A DNA stretch of 64,000 nt from assembly GCA_030737875.1 (NCBI GenBank), contig CM060926.1:321599922-321663921 (forward strand), written 5' to 3'. The notes beneath the pieces are model-generated. The model ran no database searches, was not told the DNA's origin, and saw only the letters and a list, made by a program, of their open reading frames with translations. Below, one piece after another: positions 1 through 11,299 of the stretch. Source of the stretch: Allium sativum. Taxonomy: Eukaryota; Streptophyta; Magnoliopsida; Asparagales; Amaryllidaceae. Position 1 is the first letter of the stretch, and each line of letters opens with the position of its first letter. Position numbers and translations under genes: made by a program.

Positions 1-1516
1 AGAACTAAGTCGTAATTCTTAGTATAACACGGGAAGGAGTGAATGTCTGTCTGAGTAAAAAAGAAGGCTCCAACGAATTGGGTTACGAACCCCGAGGCTT
101 CGAGGGGACGTGAGGGTACTCTTGGTATCCCTCTGTGAGGCTTCAGATGATCCTCTTGGGCTCACAGAGGTTAAGGTCTGCGTAGAAGAACCAGGGGTAT
201 GCATTGGTTGGAATATATGGCAATCTAAAGACTAGGATGGACCGGCGTGATTCGGCGAGAAAACGGTAGCCCTGTGATAGCAACTCGTCGTCTACCATCC
301 ATCTTGAGTCAATCGAGAAACGTGTAGCGGGAAGGCGGAGAACTCCAAAAGACCATATACTTGCTATCTAGTTATGGGTGAGGATGGCTATAAGATAGTA
401 GGGCACCGGGGGCCTGCGTATAGTTCTCAATTTTCAAGGTGTGCCTTTCATTAGTTGAGGGAGGGGTCAGGTGGGACCATAGCCAGTGGAATAAAAACTG
501 ACCTTAGCATCTGCATCGGCAGATATCTGAAAGCTCCCGACCGAGTTCTGTATTCCTTGACTTGCCCTGACATAGGACTCGGACTGCAAATTACAGTACA
601 TGTGCATCTAGACAAGCGATAACGGTTCGCAATACATGCGTGGGAAGTATAGGAACATATACCACTCTAGGAAGTTTGTCCTATACTTGGGGGCATCGAT
701 TGGACTAGGGGGTATAAACCCTGAATCCGAGAAGCGTTCGGCAGATAGCGTAAACTCTAGTTGAAACTAGAAAGCACTTGATAGAAACCCCTAGATTAGA
801 TCCAGGTAACAAATAATAAATGTATGCCTGAAGGCAATGGAAACTACAGGGATTGGGATCACGTTATCGTTACTAGTTGGGTCACTAGTTAGGCGGTGCA
901 GAGATATAGAAACCAGTATAACAAGGAAATAGCGAAGTGGCGAAAGTATTAGAGCATATCTAGTTTATCTTAGCTTAGCATATCTTGTGTTAATCTTGTC
1001 TAATCTTGCCAACCCTATCATCATGGTGTTGTCTTGTATTCAGTTAATTCATGTCGTTTTGTTGTTCCATGTTCATATGCTAGAAGTTACTGAACTTACT
1101 CAGGCTTTATGTCTGACTCTGTTTTTCTTTCATCTTCTTTTCTTCTGTTCCCCTCCCTCCCCCAGGTAGTAAAGGAGGGAATAGTACAGCTCAGGTTAAG
1201 TTGGACTGTCTCTCTTTTCCAGCTTGAAGATTTGTCGAAGTTTTCTTGGATTCTCTTTTCAGAAGCTATGGCTGGCTCTTGCTAAAATTGGGGAATATAA
1301 ATGTTGTTTTATGCTTCTTTATTTTGTAAGACAGATGATACTCTGATATTGTAAAGAAATCATTGTACAAACTATTTTATCAATAAAGCAAAGTTTTATT
1401 TTCCACTGTTTAATTTCTGTTTGTCTTGTAATTTATCTGCATCTTTTACCCTAAATGCTCCACAGAACTTAGTGCATTCCCTTTGTGAGTGACACTAACG
1501 GATGTGGGGTGTTACA
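1..1516 (+). mobile_element. E0: 3' part of an LTR, truncated by the window edge
   Basis: The segment ends in GTGGGGTGTTACA, the form of LTR 3' end seen in the other elements here. At 1517 the sequence switches abruptly to the minus-oriented LTR of E1. The homologous place in the other E1 LTR copy (near 24367) runs through without this DNA, so E0 is an insertion, with GTATT at 1517-1521 as the likely right target-site duplication. The conserved LTR motif (CTCAGGCTTTATGTCTGAC) lies at 1099-1117 and an AATAAA signal at 1382-1387. No coding sequence is present. The left end is outside the window, so solo LTR or full element cannot be decided. Confidence 0.75.
1382..1387 (+). promoter_or_regulatory. 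AATAAA polyadenylation signal candidate in the E0 LTR
   Basis: AATAAA stands about 130 bp before the LTR 3' end in a T-rich context (GTTTTATTTTCC follows), a plausible R-region polyadenylation signal. Only the motif and its position support it. Confidence 0.4.
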
Positions 1517-2740
1517 GTATTCATACGTATTTTAGTGGCATCTAGGCTATAATGTAGCATAGCTACAACAATAAAAAGGGAATATGACGAAGGTGATAGT
1601 TTCAACATATCTTGGTATAAACATAAACATAAACTGGTATGATAACAAGGTGAATGGTCATGTAATCATCAAGGCAAGGTAGGCATAAAAGTGATGAACT
1701 TGTAGCAACTACGATATCAACGCAACATAATGAGATCTAAATTAACTATAAGATGTCCAATTATTTAGACCTAGCATAGTTAGGTTGACATAGTAACATG
1801 TTTAGATCTAAAGATGGATTCACATGTCAAGTTTTCAACATATCTCAATGGATCTCAATTTGACAGGTGAAAGATGATTAACATAAAGATCTAGATCTAA
1901 GTAATGTTACAATTGTCCAAATTAATAGATGTACATCCACCATAACATAGTTACAAGTCAAGATCCATATAAGCAACATAATGAAATAACAACAATTTTA
2001 TTAGATCTAGGAAAATAGATCTGTCATGACATAGTATAGGATTTCACATTAACACAAAATCATACTTTACAACATATCCAATTCATAGTCTTTCAAAATA
2101 TACTTTTATTTATCTAAACATAAAAACAACTAGAACTCACAACGTTAGGTTTAGAGAATTGAGGAAGAACGGATCTAGAATTTCTGAATTGGATTTGTAG
2201 AATATGTTGTTGTAGAAAATAGTTCAGTTTGCACTCGAGCAGCATATGGCCTCCACGACTTCCAATGAAGAAAATATGAGAAATAGAACACGTATATATA
2301 GCTGCCAGACCCGCTGAAACCAAGTGCCACGTCAGCCCTAGGGGTGTCGACACCCCTATGGGAGGGTCGACCCCTAGGTCGACACCACTTCAGGGGGGTC
2401 GACCCCTAAATCGATACCCCTCTAGGGGGGTCAATCCCCTAAAGCGGGAATTCTGCCGCTTAGAGGAATTTTTCAAATTTGAATCCTCTGGATAGAATTC
2501 TGACTCATCTCCGACTCACCTCTGACTCATGTGTATATATAAAATATTTCTGTGCATATACAAATTAAAACCCTCATAACTTCTTCATACGGTGTCCGTT
2601 TTACGCAAACCAATTGCCTATCTTGACCAGAATTTCGAGACGGACGCAATGTTGCAGTCCATTTCTTCTAATTTTGAATATTAAATTAATAACTATTTAA
2701 TTTATTCTCTTTAATGTCGTTAAAAATTCGGGGTGTTACA
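1517..2740 (-). mobile_element. E1 3' LTR, truncated by the E0 insertion
   Basis: Read on the minus strand this LTR starts TGTAACACCCCGAATTTTT at 2740, directly after a polypurine tract. It is closely similar to 24367-25593, the matching part of the E1 5' LTR. The rest of this LTR should lie left of E0, outside the window. It contains no gene; a GTCGAC-rich block is listed separately. Confidence 0.85.
2338..2450. repeat. GTCGAC/AGGGGTCGACCCCT palindromic cluster in the E1 3' LTR
   Basis: Several GTCGAC or near-GTCGAC cores flanked by runs such as AGGGG and CCCCT occur in about 110 bp, giving many overlapping short inverted repeats. Homologous clusters occur at 25192-25290 (E1 5' LTR) and 32516-32575 (E2 3' LTR). 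Confidence 0.8.
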
Positions 2741-2752
2741 TTCTCCCCTACT
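2741..2752 (-). other. E1 polypurine tract
   Basis: On the minus strand AGTAGGGGAGAA abuts the LTR start TGTAACACC. This is the position and composition of a plus-strand primer. E2 has the same tract at 32206-32216. Confidence 0.8.
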
Positions 2753-2757
2753 CAAAG

Positions 2758-2775
2758 GATTTCGTCCCCGAAATC
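2758..2775 (-). other. Conserved hairpin GATTTCG-GGGA-CGAAATC before the E1 polypurine tract
   Basis: A 7-bp perfect stem with a GGGA loop lies 17 bp upstream of the LTR. The same core (TTTCGGGGACGAAA) occurs before the tract in E3 (21074-21103) and L1 (54348-54365), and in degraded form in E2 (32183-32200). Confidence 0.75.
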
Positions 2776-3260
2776 TCTAAGTTAAGAAGAATGCATATCC
2801 AACCATCCATCATCCATCTACTCATCCACCAATCACCGGCATCCATTGTCATTTAATATTTCTAATGCTTATATGAATATATGAAAAGGTGTGTGTATAT
2901 GTCCCAACACTAATGCGAAGATGACACGGTCTACTGATTCAGTTGACCTCCTTATTGGAACGTATGTTAGTGCCATGAATCCAATATGTATGCAAATAAA
3001 CCTATCGTATCATAAAAGTTTTATATGTGTGCACATTCATTCGTCCAAATGCAACATCCATATGCTAACTCATCCATTTCCATTCATAAAAGAAAAGAAA
3101 ATGCACACACATCCATATGCAGTATGAGAGTGATTGAGCCGATCTTAGTGCCTAATGTGTGTGTATATGCGTCCACAAGCAACTATTAGCAAACACTTGC
3201 ATCCACTTGCATCCATCAAACACAACATGTTTCAGACACATTTTTACATCCATAGGATTC
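2776..3260 (-). other. E1 3' untranslated internal region
   Basis: Non-coding stretch between the end of pol and the hairpin. It matches the corresponding region of E2 (about 31719-32180), with the same CATATGGATG and ATACACAC-type words. I see no gene in it. Confidence 0.6.
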
Positions 3261-6200
3261 CTATCTAAAGATCGAAAATACTATGGATAAGATGTACTCT
3301 ATTGACAGAGACAAGCACCAATAAAACTTAGGAAAAGGAGTAAAGAACATAACCTCGAAAAGAAAAGGGTACAAAGCACGAATCTTGTCTTTGGTCTCCC
3401 AAGTCGCATCTTATGGGTTATCTCTCCATTGAAGCTTTAACAACTTGATTTCCTTATTGTGCAGCTTCTTAACTTCTGACCCAAGAATACGGGTAAGGAC
3501 TCGTCTGATTGTCGCCTCTCGTTCCACTTCGACTTTTCCAACATGCTCAGCTCAACAACTTCTGCGGTGTCATGCAGGCACTTCCGTAGATGAGAGACAC
3601 ATAAAACATTATGAACACTGGATAGATTTTCTAGAGCTTTGCTCTGTAGGCCATTTGGCCAATCCCCTCGGTTATAGGGAATGGTGCCACAAACCTAGGT
3701 GCCAACTTCCCTACTGATCCGAAGCGAACCACATTCCTCAAAGGTGATACTTTGATAAAAACTAAGTCTCCCACTTCGAACTCGATGTCGGTCCTTCTCT
3801 TGTCTGCAAAGGAATTCTGCCTTTCTTGAGTTGCCTTCATAAGTTAATCTTTTCGGACGTTTCTCTAACCATATCTGGTCCAAGTAATAATCTTTCTGTA
3901 GATTCCCACCAACAAGTTGGCAATCTACAGGGTCGTCCATACCATGCTTCGAAGGGTGCCATACCGATGCTAGCCTGAAAACTGTTATTATAGGAAAACT
4001 CTACTAATGGAAGATGCTCTTCCCAAGTCCCTCCGAAGTCTAGGATACACAGCCTTAAAAGATCTTCTAGAATCCTATTTACCCTCTACATCTGCCCATC
4101 GATCTAAGGATGATAAGCAGTGCTTAAACACAATTGTGTACCTAATGCTTCTTACGAGCTCCTCCAAAATTTGCTGGTAAAGATGGGGTCATGATTGCTC
4201 ACGATGCTGGAAAGTACTCCGTGAAGATGAACTATCTCTCGGACATAAATTGATGCCAACCATGATGTCCTCCTCTTATCTTAACTGTAATAAAGTGAGC
4301 TCACTTAGTGAGTCTATCCACTATCACCCAAATACTGGTATTACCTTTCTTCGATCTAGGAAAACCATCTATGAAATCCATAGAGACACTCTCCCATTTC
4401 CACTACAGACCTCCAACGGATGAAGTAATCCACCGAGATTCCTTTTCTCAGCTTTGACTTGTTGGCAAACTAAACATTGAGAAACAAATTTGGCCTCATC
4501 CTTCTTCATCCCAGCCCAAAAGAAAATCCTCTTCATGTCCCTGTACATATTATCATCACCTGAATGAATGGTCATCTTAGAATGGTGAGCTTCTTCTAGG
4601 ACTGCCTTTATCAAGCTTCCCGTTTGAGTAACACAAAGCCTTCCATCTCGTCGCAACCACCCCTTTTCATCTATGGCATACCAACTGAGGTGAATAGAAG
4701 TCTCCCCTCTTCCGAGCTTATTCATGATGTCTAGAATCTGTGGGCCACCTTATTGCGATGCTCCTATATGGTCCACAATAGTCGGTCATATCTCCAAGGA
4801 TGTAAATAAATCAGGAAAAATCTCGATGGAGGGTCTAAAATCAAAAGCTGATATGAACTCCAAGTTCTTTCTTTCCATAAATAGAGGATTCAGGGTCACC
4901 CTCTACCTACTTAGTGCATCTGCCACCGCATTAACCTTGCCAGCGGTATAAGCAATTTAAAAATCTTATGAAGCTAAGAACTCTATCCACCATTGTTGCC
5001 TTAAGTTGAGATCCTTCTACAAGAATAGATATTTGAGAGATTTATGATCGGTGTATAACTCGAACTTTTCTCCAAGCAAATAATGATGCCATGTATTTAA
5101 CGCGAATACTATGGCAGCTAGCTCTACATCATGGGTGCGGTAATTCTTCTCATGAACTCTTAACTGTCTACCCCCATAACATATTAGTTTCCCTTCTTGC
5201 ATCAGAACCGCACCAAGCCCTGTACCGCACGCATCAGTGTAAACAATAAACACTTTACTTCCATCAGACAAGGTCAAGACTAGGGTTGTTGTTAGAACCC
5301 TTTTTAGTCGTTGGAAAGCAACGTCATAGTATATGTCCCATGAAAATGCCAAATTCTTCTTTGTCGTCCTAGTGAGAGGGGCTGATATCTTCGCGATGTC
5401 CTTAATGAACTTCCTATAATAACCTGCCAACCCAAGAAAGCTTCTCACCTCGGTTGCATTTTTAGGAATCTGCCAATCTTGTACTGCAACCACCTTCGCG
5501 GGATCTGCAGCTATCCCTTCTTCGGAGACTACATGCCCTAAGAATATCACCTCCTTTCTCCAAAAATGGCATTAGGATAACTTTGCTTGTAGCCAATGGT
5601 CATGGAGAGTTTTCAAAACTTATCCTAAATGCTGGGCATGCTCTTCTTCACGCTTAGAGAAGATCAAAATATCATCAACGAAGACTACGACGAATTTGTT
5701 TAGGAACTCCCGAAACACCCTACTCATCAAATCAACAAAATAGGCGGGTGCACTTGTCAACCCAAAAGGCATAACTAGCCATTCAAAGAAACCGTCTGGA
5801 GTTCTGAAAGCAGTCTTATCTATACTGTCCTCAGCTGCCCTCAACTGATGGAACCTCGTACCTAAGTCCAACCGAGAAAATACAGAGTCACCAACAAGTT
5901 AATCAAATAAATCATCAATCCTCGGAAGCGGGTGCCTATTCTTCTTGGTGAGCTTATTTAACTCTCTATAGTCAACACACAAACGAAGCGAACCATCCGC
6001 TTTAGTTGCGAATACTACTGGAGCACCCCACACAGATATGCTTCATCTTATAAACCCTTTTTCAAGTAGCTCCCCTACTTGCTTACTCAGCTCCCTCCAT
6101 TCTCTTGGAGCCATGTGGAGCACTGGTAATGCACTGGCTTGGCATTGTCCACCAGATATAAGTGGAAGTCGATCTCACGCCTAAAACTAAACCCCGTAAC

Positions 6201-6381
6201 TCATCAAAAACATCCGGATAATCTCGAACCACTGGAACAGATTGCAAATCAACTATGGATGCATCTAGAGACTCTTAGAAGCTAAGCATAATAGACCCTT
6301 GAGGGTCACAAGAAACTTCGAGGGTCTTCCCATGACAAGTCAGGAGCCTAACAACCTTCCTCTCACAATCCAGAATGGCCC
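3261..6381 (-). pseudogene. E1 pol remnant: RT, RNase H, integrase, chromodomain
   Basis: Pol part of a chromovirus polyprotein, broken by stops and frame changes. In minus-strand order: the end of protease and the PR-RT linker (6381 to about 6200); RT with palm motif FVDD (5671-5682) and the block [19 protein letters not shown]; the RT end and RNase H in an open stretch 5550-5017 ([25 protein letters not shown]); the integrase HHCC finger in 4725-4369 (HHSK...IH, CLVCQQ); the catalytic core start MDFIDG just beyond; the integrase C-terminal block (GDLVFIKVSPL) in 3840-3631; and a chromodomain-like tail near 3480-3340 (KLLKLQW, ATWET) with one in-frame stop. In the intact element these replicate and insert the retrotransposon RNA. 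S1 separates this piece from gag. E2 is its closest relative here. Confidence 0.88.
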
Positions 6382-6386
6382 CATAC
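6382..6386. other. Left target-site duplication of S1 (CATAC)
   Basis: CATAC here and at 11300-11304 brackets S1 exactly. Removing S1 and one copy rejoins the E1 protease frame (DWLTTY / YGAILDCER). Confidence 0.9.
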
Positions 6387-6791
6387 TATAATGACCGTGA
6401 TTTTGAGCGACTTTGCTTATCGACATAAACATGATGTCGATAACCAAACATCTAAAAATCCTGGTAATTAGTGAAAGAAATTGGAGGGTGAGGGAAGATA
6501 AGATAGAAACTTAGAATAGAAGAAGAAGAAGAACACAACATCAGAGTAATACGAACCTCACATCGGAACGAATAACATACAATAGATAACATATCCTTGA
6601 AATATAAATCTGTATTTGAATATACATCATTATCAAAGTACAACACTTACAACACAGCGGAATAATAATAGCTATATAATCCTAAAGCCTCCTGCTCCAG
6701 CTCTTCAAGTATCTGTAAATTCCTGACTACTTGACTGCCCGTACAAAATTGTGCACCCAAGAGTTTAGGGAAAACAAAACAAATAAACTCT

Positions 6792-6816
6792 GGGTCAGTC
6801 ATGGGACTGGTATGAG
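6792..6816 (-). promoter_or_regulatory. Conserved LTR motif (CTCATACCAG...ATGACTGACCC) in S1
   Basis: The minus-strand copy lies about 405 bp from the LTR 3' end. It matches motifs in all other LTR families in the window. Confidence 0.65.
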
Positions 6817-8269
6817 TAAAACAGTTTAAACAGTTCGAACAAGTAAACGATATCTCATAAGACCACGCCGTATAACGGAACGGGTTTTCCCTTATGAGAA
6901 TCCAAAATATCTTTATATCAAAAACCTTTTGATATTATAATAATGTCTATCAACCACAATATAATAATCATCTAGCAGAAACGCTTTCATCTCACGTTCT
7001 ACATATATAGTATACAATCAAAACCACAAGCACGTATTGGGTAATGGATTTCCAACTATGACAAGGTATGGAACCACCCTTCGCTAGTGTACCTCTAGAG
7101 AGGAATAAACTGGGTTCAACAAGAACATCTTGCAACCCGGCCACACATGACCGACCACTCATTTCTCTTATGTTAATCGAATGTATATCACCAACGGTTG
7201 GGATCAGCAGCCGTTTCCCAAATGGGACAACATCAACAATAGATTTTTAGAAGTAAATGAAACTCTAGATCAGGTGATTATATACCCTACTTCGGTGCGA
7301 CCGACTTAGCCATTCGGCCTGCCCGATTTCTGTCATTTACCGGATGTGAGGCTAGAAGCTACGCTTTATCATCACACCAGATTCACTTTGAATGCCACAT
7401 CGTCAAATCCATCAAATCACCGATTGACGTCCTCAACCATACATTATGTGTTAGCTAAAAGAAGTTTCCTTCTCCACTTCCACTCTTGGTACTGTTGGAG
7501 AAATCAATATACGTGATCGTCTTGAAATACTCTGTCAGACATCCGTCCATACAAGTCATCCAGGAACAGGATGAACCGAGGGCACTATTCTGTAAACAGG
7601 ATAGCCCTTGCATAACTCTGTCTTCAATTTGCTTTGGCATATATGATTCGCAACACTTATGCCAATACAGAGTGGTTCCTCTGATAATAATCCAACCGAT
7701 CTCTCCATATTAACAACATTAAAATGGTCAAACTTCGATAGTCTGTGATTTATCTATCGAACAAAAACAAGTGTGCAAACAACGATATTATTTCCAAATG
7801 GAAATTATATCGATCAAACATCATTTAACATTTATATCCTTAGTTCATTTTTCATCTCCTGTTTCCCTATATTCAACATTTGCTGTTTTCTAAATTTAGA
7901 AAATATATGTTATTACCATTGGAAAACATTTCCATTTCTTGTTTTCTATATCAGAAAACATTTCTGGTTCTTATTTGGAAAACTTTTCCAAAACTCCTTC
8001 ATTGGACTTAGACAGATGTTTAAACAAACCATCGTGATGCCAACTCAAACCATTTCCCTTAATTACTAAATTCACTTAACCATCCTTTACTGCTGAACCT
8101 TAACCATTCCTTAGTTAAAAACGAAGCCAATCAAGTTAGGGTAGAACTACCTCTCAGACCTTAACTGAACAACATTTCTAACCATGAAATAGGCAAATTT
8201 CTTTTTAAATTTCTTTAACTAACTTCCTTACTTAACCTTTCTTTCGAATAACTATTTTCGATTAACTCT

Positions 8270-8900
8270 ATTTAATTTACTTTATTCGATTTACCCTTAT
8301 CAATTAACTCTATTGGACTAACGCTATTGGATTAACTCTATCGGACTAACGCTATTTATTTACTCGTTTGACTTAACTCCTTTCGAATAAACTATATTCG
8401 ATAACTCCTTTTACTTTCTATTCGAATAAACTATATTCGATTAACTCATTTAATTCTATTAGAATAAACTATATTCGATTAACTCTATTTACTTTATATT
8501 CGAATAGACTATATTCGATTAACTCATTTTACTTTATATTCGAATAAACTATATTCGATTAACTCATCTGCTTTATATTCGAATAGACTATATTCGATTA
8601 ACTCTATTTACTTTATATTCGAATAGACTATATTCGATTAACTCTATTCACTTTATATTCGAATAGACTATATTCGATTAACTCATTTGTTTTAACTCTA
8701 ATCAATTAACTCCAACTGGTTTAACTCTAACTGGTTAACTCTAATTGATTTACTCTTATTCGAATAAGAAATATTCGATTAACTCTATTCAAATGACTCG
8801 ACTCGACCAACCCCTTTCGAATAACTAATTCGATTTACTACTTTCGAATACCATATTCGATTTAATTCCTTTCGAATACCATATTCGATTTAACTCCTTT
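8270..8900. repeat. 40-bp minisatellite of ATTCGAAT / TATATTCGATTAACTC units in S1
   Basis: Between about 8500 and 8690 the unit TATTCGAATAGACTATATTC plus a GATTAACTC-type spacer recurs every 40 bp; on either side the units are shorter or degenerate. Each unit contains TTCGAA and its near inverse, so each can fold on itself. A homologous, differently diverged array is at 42760-43400 in S2. Confidence 0.9.
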
Positions 8901-10234
8901 ATTCGCTTTATAAAGATTTCCTTTTTAAAAACATTTATTCATTTTAAAGATTTACTTTTAGTAACGGTTCTCCACTCTAAAATGATTTCCTTCTTATAAC
9001 AGTTTCCTTTTTATAACGTTTTCCCCTTTTCTAAATATCTCCTATTTATAAATATTCCAATTTATAAATACTTCTTATTTATAAATATTCTATTTATAAA
9101 TATTTTATTTTCAAATATCACTTTGAAAATATTCCCTTATCAACATTTCGGTATGTATGGTATTCAACATATCAAATCACGACGATCAGTATCGTTCAAA
9201 CACATATAATCGACAATAGATTATATATCACATCATATATCACAATATATGAATCATAGTAAAATAACTGTTGGGGAATCCAATTGGATTCCTCCAACCT
9301 GTTTCCCTGCATCACAGATGTTAAACAATATAAATAACATCACTTTCAGTTCCATATGATATATTCTGTTAAACAGAATCAATATAGAAATTCAACTAAC
9401 TGACTAGCAGTTCAATCAAACAGTCAACACACAGTCAATCAACCAATATTTACAACATGAAATTATAAACTGTTTAGAGTTAGTGAGATTTACTCACATT
9501 GGCAGTTCATCGTTAAAGAACGATAAACTGTTGTTTGATCTGAATCAAACAGTTTATTTTTCCATAAATTCAAACGACCTCAAATCCACTCCCAGTCCGT
9601 CTTATTGTGTTGCTCTCGTCCATACGATCCTGACGGCTCCAGTTTTGTCCAACTCCGATACCATACGAGAAAGATACGATTATTTAAAGTTATTACACTA
9701 ATATAATTTAAATTTTAACTTAATTAATTTTTCCTATTGGGCTTTACCTATCCAAGCAGGCCCATTACACCCCATACCCAAACGGCCCTTCCATATTTCC
9801 ATCTTCCTCGATAGCTAGAAACCAGTCGCTCCTCTTTTATCATAACCGAACATCCCCCAAGCTAAATCCTACTTGCTCACCCACAGATTCAAGAATCAAG
9901 GCCACCATTCAACTCCTGCTCGAAATCCGCATCATCCCCTTACACCAGCATCGAACTCGAACTCAACCAGGCGCTTCCGTCGTCGAGCCTTCAATCGAAG
10001 ACGACAGTGATCCTACCGAACTCAACACTCCTCAAATCCATCCAAACTTCGTACTCTAGATCAATAACAACCCCTCACCCCGAATATCAACACCAATTTC
10101 AGAATTAAAGCCTCAACATCCCAATCGGTTTAACCCTAACCCATTAGAACTCACGCTGTACATATTTCCACCGTCGGAAGTCTTCACCGAGCCCCTCCAG
10201 AGCTACACCAAATCGAAGAGGGTCGTATGAGGAT

Positions 10235-10235
<1 letters not shown>

Positions 10236-10270
<35 letters not shown>
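10236..10270. repeat. (TA)n microsatellite
   Basis: An uninterrupted TA run of about 16 units inside S1, absent at the matching place in S2. Confidence 0.95.
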
Positions 10271-10272
<2 letters not shown>

Positions 10273-10494
10273 ATAATTCTTTGGATTTTATTTCTTTTGT
10301 TCTTGAATTTTGAAGGATTGGTTTTCACGTTTTGAGATAGAGGAACAATAATAGTAACCACGGTCGGTTTCTATGCTTTGGTTTAGGTCTTAAGGAAGTT
10401 GGTTAAGGTGCTTTTATAATGTAGATATTTTTTTATATTCAATATTATATTAATTTATATTGAACTGCTGTTTGTATTCGGCTTTAAATATCCC

Positions 10495-10610
10495 CATGAT
10501 CACATACGACACCCAAAAATCACGAAACTGGACATGCAGCTACAGTTCGACATAACGGTCCCAACGAAACTAGTTTCGTCGAATTCCAACTTAGTTTGCA
10601 AAAGTGGCTA
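10495..10610 (-). repeat. Single copy of the CACGAAACTGG / CCAACGAAACTAGTTTCGTCG module in S1
   Basis: The block AAATCACGAAACTGGACATG followed by CCCAACGAAACTAGTTTCGT occurs once here but twice in S2 (about 44980-45090 and 45145-45265), and in related form in L1 (about 53640-53930 and 60650-60940). The S1 copy looks like the left half of S2 unit 1 joined to the right half of unit 2, as unequal recombination would produce. Confidence 0.6.
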
Positions 10611-11299
10611 TTTTTGAAGCTCTGGATGACCCATTTAAATATATATTTAAATATAATTAAATTAAATACAAATAAATTTATATTATCGTATATACTCACA
10701 GTGGAATATCATACAGCTCCAGGCTATTCCGAGTCCAGATTGAATCGGTATTCAATTTACATTAAAAATCCTTTTATAACGTATATAAAGCATTACGAAT
10801 TATAAAGGAATTCCACAGCGACTTTTCTGAAATTTGATTTGGACGTAAATCAAAATCTACACGACGAAATCCTGATTTTTCTCCTCCACTAGAAAAATAT
10901 ACTCCACCGGCTCCACACGTTTCTTGTTTTACAGAAACCCGGCTTAAAACGAATCCTGTACATTCAGTTGAAGTTCGAATCGCCAATTTATGAACTACAA
11001 TGCCATTTCGAGCTCGATTTTAATTATATTATAACTCTACGTTCAAACTGTCGTTTATATAATATATTCGTTATTCAAATTCAATTCCAAGCTGAATTAA
11101 ATATCACAGATGATCCAGTTCACACCATATCGCCATTTCAGCCAATTCTGATTATTTCAAAATTAAATATATTATTTAATTTATTATTTTAATTAAATAT
11201 TCATCATTATTTAATTCGACGACCATTTAATTCACTATATCACTATTTATATAATTAAATAAATTAATTATAATACCTCTGCAAATGCGGGTCATTACA

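Larger units (their letters stand above)
6387..11299 (-). mobile_element. S1: solo giant LTR (4.9 kb) inserted in E1 protease
   Basis: It is bounded by CATAC duplications and reads on the minus strand from TGTAATGACCCGCATTTGCAG to CGGTCATTATA; the expected final CA has become TA. It has no primer site, polypurine tract or coding domain, so it is best read as the single LTR left after LTR-LTR recombination. It is homologous along its length to S2 (40889-45981) and shares modules with L1 and E4: the conserved LTR motif at 6792-6816, a GCCGTATAAC-GGAACGGG block near 6866-6888, and a CACGAAACTGG module near 10520-10600. A 40-bp minisatellite occupies about 8270-8900. Orientation is inferred from homology with L1. 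Confidence 0.85.

Noticed and set aside
2891..3127. 78-codon plus-strand open frame
   Set aside because: Falls in the E1 3' untranslated region, antisense, with no domain and no counterpart open frame in E2.
8500..8690. Regular 40-bp repeats resembling a CRISPR array
   Set aside because: Tandem units without unique spacers, inside a plant LTR; a minisatellite explains them.
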